The notes under the pieces: generated by a model
What the model was told of the DNA's origin: nothing
The model's database searches: none
The model's input: the letters and a program-made list of their open reading frames with translations, nothing else
Origin: Haberlea rhodopensis
Taxonomy: Eukaryota; Streptophyta; Magnoliopsida; Lamiales; Gesneriaceae
Length of the DNA stretch: 64,000 nucleotides
Assembly (NCBI GenBank): GCA_907163345.1
Contig: CAJQUN010000959.1
Coordinates: forward strand, 62,001-126,000
Direction: 5' to 3'
Part shown: positions 56,801 to 64,000 of the stretch, piece after piece
How the letters are laid out: every line of letters begins with the position of its first letter
How positions within the stretch are numbered: position 1 is the first letter of the stretch
Program-made: the position numbers and the translations under genes

Positions 56801-58558
56801 AGCACAAAAATCATCACATTGGCGACAAGCCATGAGCGAAGAGTTTGATGCTCTTATTCGAAACAATACCTGGTCCCTTGTCCCTTCTCACCCCTCACAA
56901 AACATTGTTGGTTGTAAGTGGATATACAAGATTAAACGGAACTCAAATGGGTCTATCTCACGATATAAAGCGCGGCTCGTCGCTAAAGGATTTCATCAAC
57001 GTCCCGGCATCGACTTCCATGAAACTTTCAGCCCGGTTGTTAAACCAACCACCATCCGTATCATACTCACCATTGCTGTCCATCAGAATTGGGGTGTTCG
57101 CCAACTCGATGTTAACAATGCATTCCTTCAAGGGTCATTAACCGATGAAGTCTACATTCATCAACCACCAGGTTTCCTTGACAATCAACACCCAGCTCAT
57201 GTCTGCAAACTCCATAAGGCTCTGTATGGATTTAGACAAGCCCCTCGGGCATGGTTTAATGAATTACGAGGATTTCTACTAGCAAATGGGTTTACGAACT
57301 CACATTCGGATACTTCCTTATTTATTTATATTGATGGTAACTTCATGTTATTTTTATTGGTCTATGTGGATGATATCCTTGTTACAGGAAACTCTTCATC
57401 ACTTCTCAATCAGTTTATTGCTACTCTTGCTCAAATGTTCTCCCTAAAGACCTTGGTTCTCTAAGCTACTTCCTTGGTATCGAGGCTCTTCCCACAGCCG
57501 ATGGACTATTTTTGTCACAATACAAGTATATTCGTGATCTATTGCATCGATCCAACATGCTCGAGTCCAAAGAAGTCTCTACGCCTCTAAGCTCTTCTGA
57601 ACCATTACGTCTTCAGGATGGTAGCCCTCTGACTAATGCTACCTAGTACCGCAGTATTGTTGGTGCCATGCAGTACCTTTCGCTAACACGACCAGACATT
57701 TCGTTCGCTGTCAATAAGCTGTCTCAATTTATGCATCAACCCACTATGCAACACTGGCCAGCTGTTAAAAGGGTTCTACGGTACCTCAAAGGGACTTCCA
57801 CATATGGGTTCCTCATTCACAAATCAAGTTCTTTAAATCTCCATGCATTTTCAGATGCTGATTGGGCCGGTGATGTTAATGATCGAACATCTACTTCGGC
57901 TTACCTTGTGTTCTTGGGCGGAACACCGATCAGTTGGAGCTCAAAGAAACAAAAAACGGTGGCTCGATCTTCAACTGAGGCAGAGTATAGGTCTGTTGCA
58001 TCTTCGGCTGCAGAAATTAATTGGGTTCAAAATTTATTATCCGAGCTTCATTTTACACCATCCACCTTTCCAACAATCTACTGTGATAATGTGGGTGCTA
58101 CATATCTATGTGCCAATCCAGTGTTCCACTCTAGGATGAACATATTGCAATCGATTTTCACTTCGTACGTGATCAGGTAGTGAAAAATCACCTTCGAGTT
58201 TCCCATGTTCATGCTGCGGACCAACTTGCTGACTCTTTAACTAAACCTCTACCACGTCAATCATTCATCAGACAACGGTTCAAGATTGGTGTTCGCTGCG
58301 GTACCCCAATCTTGCGGGGACATGATAAGGCTAAGGATATGATATCTACTGATAAGAACAAATCTCAACTAAAGATATGATCTCTACTGATAAGATCAAA
58401 TCTCATGTTCAAAGTTCAAATGTCTATGTAATCTATAGTTACATTATCAAATAGTTGGTTCCACATTTGCAGGAACTATTAGGAACTACACTTGTATAAA
58501 TACACACATACAGTAAATGTAAATATGCAACATTGACTTGAGTCATCAAATCTCTATA
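53893..58558 (+). mobile_element. Ty1/copia retrotransposon D, coding broken
   Basis: Short LTRs (53893-54166 and 58323-58558, starting TGATAAGGC) flank a primer site TGGTATCAGAGC (54167-54178). A single gag-pol reading follows in copia order (gag, protease, integrase, RT, RNase H), with a polypurine tract TTGCGGGGACA before 58323. The 5' LTR has three and the 3' LTR two copies of a unit of about 38 bases, GATATGATCTCTACTGATAA-like. No matching target duplication is seen (ATTAC on the left, AACTA on the right). Short LTRs and domain style fit Ale/Retrofit-like copia, which is uncertain. Confidence 0.9.
54208..58377 (+). pseudogene. Copia gag-pol of element D with frameshifts and one stop
   Basis: Start ATG 54208 (CCATGG context) is preferred; the upstream in-frame ATG at 54166 overlaps the primer site. 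Gag with knuckle CQLCEKPGHSAKTCR (about 55108-55155), protease WIVDSGASHHITSD (about 55222), GAG-pre-integrase HHRLGHP, and the integrase core (YTDVWGP, SDGGGEY, AERRHRHIVE) read in frame 1. Near 56257 the frame shifts; RT (QLDVNNAFLQG, YVDDIL near 57363) continues to a second shift near 57448. TAG at 57644-57646 then precedes RNase H (SDADWAGD, STEAEYRS), and a last shift near 58138 precedes the tail (HAADQLADSLTKPL). So there are at least three single-base shifts and one stop. Confidence 0.9.
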
Positions 58559-59086
58559 AACTATAAATATGATATTTGTATCTAGGATTAAAATAGTTAA
58601 TCACTCTAATCAATTCAATCTCTTTCACAAAAGCTATCATCACGTTAGCACTGGTGCGAGCTTGTAGATCTGGTCAGGTTGATTGGACTAGAGGATCACC
58701 GCCATCAGATTGATTTCGTTGTTATCAGTAATTCCTTTTGGTGCATTTATATTCGATTTATGCATGTTATAATATATGAATCAAGCGCGATTGATCCGTC
58801 CCCGTATTAGATCTGTTTACGTTTTATTCCGCTGTATTTGGATCTGACGTCGATGTACGAAAACCCAACAATTGTTCCTGGAACAAACTCATCATTTCAA
58901 CCACTAATGTTCTCAAAAAACCAAAATGATTGTTAGAGAATAAGAAAAATTGCTGTCGCTTTGGAAAAAAAAAAGACCATTTCAAACATAAATAATTATT
59001 CAATATTTAATAGAAAGAATTAAAACAAGCGAACTTGAACATAATGATCAAAGTTGTATATTCAACTCTATATTTTTTGATTGGGA
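58559..59086. other. Spacer, possible old copia LTR remnant
   Basis: The region around 58650-58880 (GATCTGGTC..., GATCCGTCCCCG, ending CCCAACA at 58871) looks like the right part of an LTR, but no primer site or partner copy is found. No gene is seen. Confidence 0.35.
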
Positions 59087-59552
59087 AAACTACAAAAATC
59101 TTTTTATTATTTGGTTCAAATTTCACTTTTCAATAATTATTTGAAAAATTACAGTTTACATCATGAACTTTCATAAATTATAACATTTCGTATCATCTTG
59201 ACTCTGCTATATTTTTATCGAAGATTTTCTCCACATTTCATTATCGACATGAGCCCTTAAGCTAGTCATTGCAAAATTTTAAAAAATCAAAATATATTTT
59301 GGGGTGTCAAAAGTTCCTTTTGCCGAAATATAAAACGAGGTATTTTTAATACCCAATTTTTTTAAAAATTTACAATAGCTAGCTTAAGGGGCTCTATTTT
59401 TGAGGACGTAAGATGATGATTGAATGCGGTGATGAATCTTTGCTAACGAGTTAAGAAGATGTAAAGTTTTACAAATTATGAAAATTGAGGATGTAAAATG
59501 TAATTTTTCAAACAAATGAAATTTAGGTTAAATTATAAAATGATTTTTATAA
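59087..59552. repeat. Foldback MITE-like element upstream of the receptor kinase gene
   Basis: The ends (59087-59190 and 59465-59552) are reverse complements over about 90-100 bases (for example TTTGAAAAATTACA on the left and TGTAATTTTTCAAA on the right). Inner parts also pair (AGCCCTTAAGCTAG near 59250 with CTAGCTTAAGGGGCT near 59380). Nearly the whole 466 bases folds on a centre near 59320. No coding. It ends about 250 bases before the kinase ATG. Confidence 0.75.
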
Positions 59553-59805
59553 TTTTTTATTTTTTTATTTCATTGTATATAATCTTGTCTGCGTGTATCG
59601 TATACGCTTGATGGCAGTCGACATGTACAAACTTATAATACTTTATGCGTATGATTATCCATCAATAACCGTAGAATTTATAAATTTGAACCACAATCTC
59701 AATTGTCAATCATTTGAACCTCACCACTCCCTAAAAAACAGACTCAATCAAATCTAGCTTCTTCCCATCTCCCTCCAGACTCCCAACCGCCACCGCTGCC
59801 ATCAA

Positions 59806-62800
59806 ATGGCCATCCTTGCTAAAACTCAACTCTCCTTCAACCTCCTCATCCTCTCATCTTTACCCTTTTTCGTAATATCACAGTTCTCACCTGCGGAGAA
59901 AGCCGCCCTACTAAACCTGAAACAAAATTTGGGCAACCCTGATATCCTTCAGTCATGGAACTCCACGTCCTCCCCCTGCGACTGGCCGGAAATTCGGTGC
60001 TCCTCTGACGGCTCCGTCATTGGAATAACCCTTGAAAACTACAACCTCGTCGGATACATCCCAGATTCCATCTCTGCCCTCCAAAACCTCACTCTTCTCA
60101 ATCTCACTTACAATTTTCTACCGGGGAATTTTCCAACAGCTGTTTTAAACTGCTCGAACCTTCAACATCTAGACCTCTCTCAGAACAATTTTGTTGGGAA
60201 CATTCCGGACAATATTGACAGGCTCCGATTGCTTCAATACCTTGATCTCAGCTCCAACAACTTCACCGGAGATATTCCTCCGGCGATAGGGAATTTACCT
60301 GATCTGCAAGTATTGCATTTACATATGAATCTGTTCAATGGAGGTTTCCCGATGGAAATCTCGAATTTGGTGAACCTTGAAATTTTGAGATTGGCTTATA
60401 ATGACTTCTTGCCAGCGATGATACCGCCGGAGTTCGGAAAGTTGACGAAAATCAAGGTTATTTGGATGACAAAAACGAATATCTACGGCGAAATCCCAGA
60501 TAGTTTCAGGAATTTGACAGGTCTGATGCATTTGGATTTGTCTAGGAATCAATTAGAAGGTGAAATTCCTGGTGGGTTGTTCTTGCTGAAAAATCTTAGC
60601 CATATGTACTTGTATAATAACAGATTTTCAGGTTCCATACCTCAAGTGATCGAATCCTTTAATATGGTTGAGCTTGATCTTTCTGGGAATAACTTGACTG
60701 GAAGAATCCCAGAAGATTTGGGGAAGCTGGAAAATTTGGAGCTTCTGAATCTATTCGCAAACTTATTCTATGGAGATCTTCCATCAAGCATTGGCATATT
60801 GCCAAGCTTGAAGTATTTTCGGGTCTTCAAGAATAATTTAAGCGGGCTATTACCACCTGAAATGGGTATGCATTCAAATCTTGAAGCTTTTGAGGTTAGC
60901 GATAACCTTTTCACCGGAGAGTTGCCGGAAAACTTGTGTTCAGGCGGTTCTTTATTTGGTGTGATTGTTTTTCACAACAATTTAACCGGAGAGATTCCAA
61001 AATCACTTGGAAATTGTCTGACTTTACGCACGGTGCAGTTGTATGGGAATAACTTTACAGGCGAGGTTCCATTAGACCTTTATACTGTGCAGAACATGAC
61101 TGAAATGATGCTGAGTGATAACTTGTTTTCGGGTGGGCTACCGACTCGGGTAGCGGGGAATTTGACTCGGTTGGAGATCCGTAACAACAAGTTCTCCGGC
61201 AGAATTCCTGCCGGAATTTTGACTTGGGAAAGTTTGGTCGTGTTTGATGCTGGTAACAATATGTTTTCCGGGTCGATTCCGTTGGAATTAACCAGTCTCA
61301 GTCAACTTATATCTCTGCATTTTGATGGAAATTCACTTTATGGTGAACTCCCATCTGAGATCATCTCGTGGAAATCTTTAACTACATTGGATCTTTCGAG
61401 AAACCAACTTTCCGGTCCAATTCCATCCAGCTTGGGTTCTTTGCCCGACCTTCTCGATCTGGACTTGTCAGAGAATGATTTTTCGGGTGAAATTCCGCCT
61501 CAATTAGGCAATTTGAAGCTAACATCTCTTAACCTGTCCTCAAACCAGCTAACCGGTGCCATCCCACGTGAATTTGATAACATGGCTTATGGAAACAGTT
61601 TCTTGAGCAACTCTTATCTTTGTGCCTCCAACCCAATCTCCAATCTTCCCAAATGTTACCCCAAAATCCAAGAAACCAAGAAACTGTCAACAAGATTTCT
61701 CGCATTGGTTTTAGTTCTAGCTGTGATCCTTTTCTTGATCACCATTTTGATGACCCTCTTCTTGGTTAGAGACTACAGAAGAAAGAAGCTCAAACGTGAC
61801 CTTGCTACGTGGAAACTAACCTCGTTTCAGAGGTTGTATTTCTCTGAAATCAATATTCTGTCAAACTTGATGGAAAGCAATATGATTGGAAGTGGTGGAT
61901 CTGGGAAAGTGTACAAAGTTGCGGTTGATCGAGGAGATGAATTAGTTGCTGTAAAGAGGATTTGGAGTGAAAGAAAGTTAAATCATCTATTAGAGAAAGA
62001 ATTTTTGGCTGAGATTCAAATTCTTGGCTCGGTACGCCATTCGAATATCGTGAAGCTCTTGTGTTGCATTTCGAGTGATGATTCGAAACTTCTCGTGTAT
62101 GAGTACTTGGAGAATCAGAGTCTCGATAGATGGCTACATGGGAAGAAAAGAAAAGATTTATCTCTCAATACTTCTGTTCACAACATTGCCTTGGATTGGC
62201 CAGCAAGGTTAAGAATTGCCATTGGAGCTGCACAGGGCCTTGCATACATGCATCATGACTGCACACCACCGATCATTCATCGTGATGTGAAATCGAGTAA
62301 CATTTTGTTGGATTCCGATTTCAAGGCAAAAATTGCTGATTTCGGGCTTGCCAAGAGTTTGATCAAGAAAGATCAACCTAACACCATGTCTGCTGTTGCT
62401 GGCTCATTTGGTTACATTGCCCCCGGTAATAAACAATGTTACACAAAGTGTTTGTGAGAATATGCGGTTTGCGTGCTATATAATCAGTGAGATTTGAGTT
62501 GCACATAGCTATTACCTTAAGCTTTTGGTATGGTGACTCCGTCTTACAATGGATGTCACACTCAAGATCACACATTTGATTCCAATGCATTATAATATAA
62601 TGCCATTGTTGGGGTCTCATGTAGATGACTATGGGGCACGACAATGGAAACATGTAGCTTTGGCTACGATATTCGAGTTTTTCTATTTGTGTCGGCTGTA
62701 GTTTTTGATACATTTAGTGACAAGTTTTCAACCCTACACAAAATATAGTGCTACCCCCTTTCTAACCGTTTATATATACCATCTAACTGTACATCACTAC

Positions 62801-63261
62801 TTTTTGCAGAGTATGCCTATACAACCAAAGTAAACGAGAAAGCTGATGTATATAGCTTTGGCGTTGTGCTGTTGGAACTGGTGACTGGGCGAGAACCTAA
62901 CTGCGGGGAGGAGCATGCGAGCCTTGCCGAATGGGCGTGGAGGCACTATGGAGAAGAAAAGCCGATTACCGATGCTTTAGATGGGGATATTCAAGAAGAA
63001 CAGTACTTGGAAGATATGGCTACTGTTTATAAACTGGGGCTCATTTGCACAAGTGCATTGCCTAGAAACAGGCCTTCAATGAAAGAGGTCGTTCAGATTC
63101 TCCATCAGCGTAGATCTCTGGAGATTTACGATGGAACAAAGATGGGAAAAGAATATGATGCGGCACCCCTTCTTCAAGAGGATAAGTATCTTAGAAGTTA
63201 CAGGTGTAATTCCAAGAAGCTGATGGATATAAGCAACAATAGTTTGGTGAGTCTTGTGTAA
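59806..63261 (+). CDS. LRR-XI receptor-like protein kinase (At5g25930/HSL-like), two exons, intact
   Basis: Exons 59806-62425 and 62810-63261 join in phase (GCC CCC G|AG) to 1023 residues. The intron falls between GYIAP and EYAY in kinase subdomain VIII. Order: signal peptide (about 1-25), LRRNT cap with a Cys pair (CDWPEIRC), about 20 plant-type LRRs (about 70-600), transmembrane segment (about 632-655, LALVLVLAVILFLITILMTL), and a cytoplasmic kinase. Kinase motifs: GSGGSGKVYK near 694, VAVKR, HRDVKSSN near 824 (RD type) and DFGLAK near 844; all catalytic residues are present. The order and wording of LRR and kinase blocks match Arabidopsis At5g25930, a HAESA/HSL-related subfamily XI kinase. 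Subfamily XI receptors generally sense secreted peptides at the plasma membrane; this ligand is unknown. A foldback element sits just upstream and the gene converges on the nodulin-93-like gene. Confidence 0.95.
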
Positions 63262-63520
63262 TACTTCGACAAATTAGATAGCAGATACCAAAAATGCGCT
63301 GTGTAGTGTAAAAATAATAATTAAGGGTATAGATGTATATTTAGAGTTTTTACAGCACTGAGCGTACGAAATTCAAGAAATCCTGTAAATATATTTTCCC
63401 CGAGTTAAATTACAGGCTTTTTGCTGGAAACAAGGAAAAAAGGGAATTACAGTTACTAATTATCAAGAAGATCAAAACTACATTAGAATCTAGATTTATG
63501 TAAAGCATCGATATCTGTTC

Positions 63521-64000
63521 TCATGGCTTCGTATCGTAACGAGCATTCTTTTTTGCTCCCTCGAGGATGGTTTTGTCAGCAGTTATGAAGAAGGCAGCAA
63601 TGGATGCTGTAAATCATCCAAAAGAACTAAAAATAATGAAAGCATGTATTGCTAACTTGGTTTGATGAATTGCATATAGACGCATGGGTTTGAAAGAGAA
63701 TAAAATCCTTTATAACTTGTGTTCTTAATTGATTAATTGAGATCTCTGTCCATAATTTTGTGAATATTTTGCAAGAAATTAATTACTCGGTTCAAAAGTA
63801 TCTTTCCGAATATATTTCGAATTTGAGAGCCCAAATTTATGGATGTGTTTTTTAAGATGAATGAACATGTGTTTCGTATCTATGAATGAAAAATGAAGTA
63901 TATGTACCTCCGGAAATTATGAGAGCTTGACCAGTGTAATTTATGCTTGCCTTTGCCCAGGGAACTGTACGAACTGCAGCCAACTGCATTGTGCATGGAT
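63521..64000 (-). CDS. Early nodulin-93 (ENOD93)-like protein, last two exons, partial
   Basis: On the minus strand an exon from the window edge (64000) to 63908 reads AAVRTVPWAKASINYTGQAL then IISG, ending at a GT donor (GGAG|GTACAT). The last exon, 63606-63521, starts after ...TTTACAG and reads SIAAFFITADKTILEGAKKN then ARYDTKP and TGA (63523-63521). The two join in phase and give the typical C-terminus of ENOD93-like proteins, including a hydrophobic segment followed by TADKTIL. The family is small and membrane-associated, linked to mitochondria and nodules or nitrogen response, and its biochemical role is unsettled. The N-terminal exons lie beyond the window. About 260 bases separate it from the kinase stop. 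Confidence 0.8.

Overview
The window is nuclear DNA of a flowering plant, most likely a eudicot. The evidence is the gene content (class III HD-ZIP, LRR-XI receptor kinase, DUF1677 and early nodulin-93-like genes), GT-AG introns, AT-rich spacers, and a dense load of plant-type LTR retrotransposons, LINE, Helitron-like and MITE-like sequences. I cannot name the species.

Layout. 1-722 is spacer. 723-9423 is a degenerate Ty3/gypsy chromovirus whose right LTR is cut short. 10.1-13.0 kb holds two related repeats built around inverted arrays of a GTGCAC-centred unit. A small Helitron lies at 13.4-13.7 kb. 17270-22577 is an intact 18-exon class III HD-ZIP gene (ATHB-8/ATHB-15 type) with a split miR165/166 site and one GC-AG intron. 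It converges on a small DUF1677 gene (23064-23549, minus). 24.65-28.34 kb is a truncated minus-strand gypsy element with gag-protease remnants and one LTR. 29.6-31.5 kb is a LINE 3' remnant. 31.75-32.23 kb is a CCGGTTCC-rich repeat carrying a tRNA-Ile-like sequence.

32356-50302 is a three-level nest, each level with an intact 5-bp target duplication. A minus-strand copia element C (duplication GTTTG) was entered in its gag by a plus-strand gypsy-type element A (35370-49321, duplication AATTT). The 5' LTR of A was entered by a SIRE-like, gag-only copia element B (37658-42840, duplication GATGA). LTR differences counted by eye rank C (about 5%) > A (about 1%) > B (about 0.3%), matching the nesting order. 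52.6-53.5 kb is a duplicated block with two (TA)n tracts. 53893-58558 is another copia element (D) broken by frameshifts and a stop. 59806-63261 is an intact two-exon LRR-XI receptor kinase resembling Arabidopsis At5g25930. It converges on the last exons of an early nodulin-93-like gene (63521-64000, minus, running off the window).

The four host genes look independent of each other. The most unusual signal is that three unrelated LTR families here (the 0.7-9.4 kb gypsy, A and B) carry arrays of short inverted repeats. In these arrays the stem bases change together while the loops stay similar, and they lie in regions likely to be transcribed as leader RNA. CG-rich palindrome clusters also occur in the LTRs of three families, and one GTACGT hairpin is shared by two.
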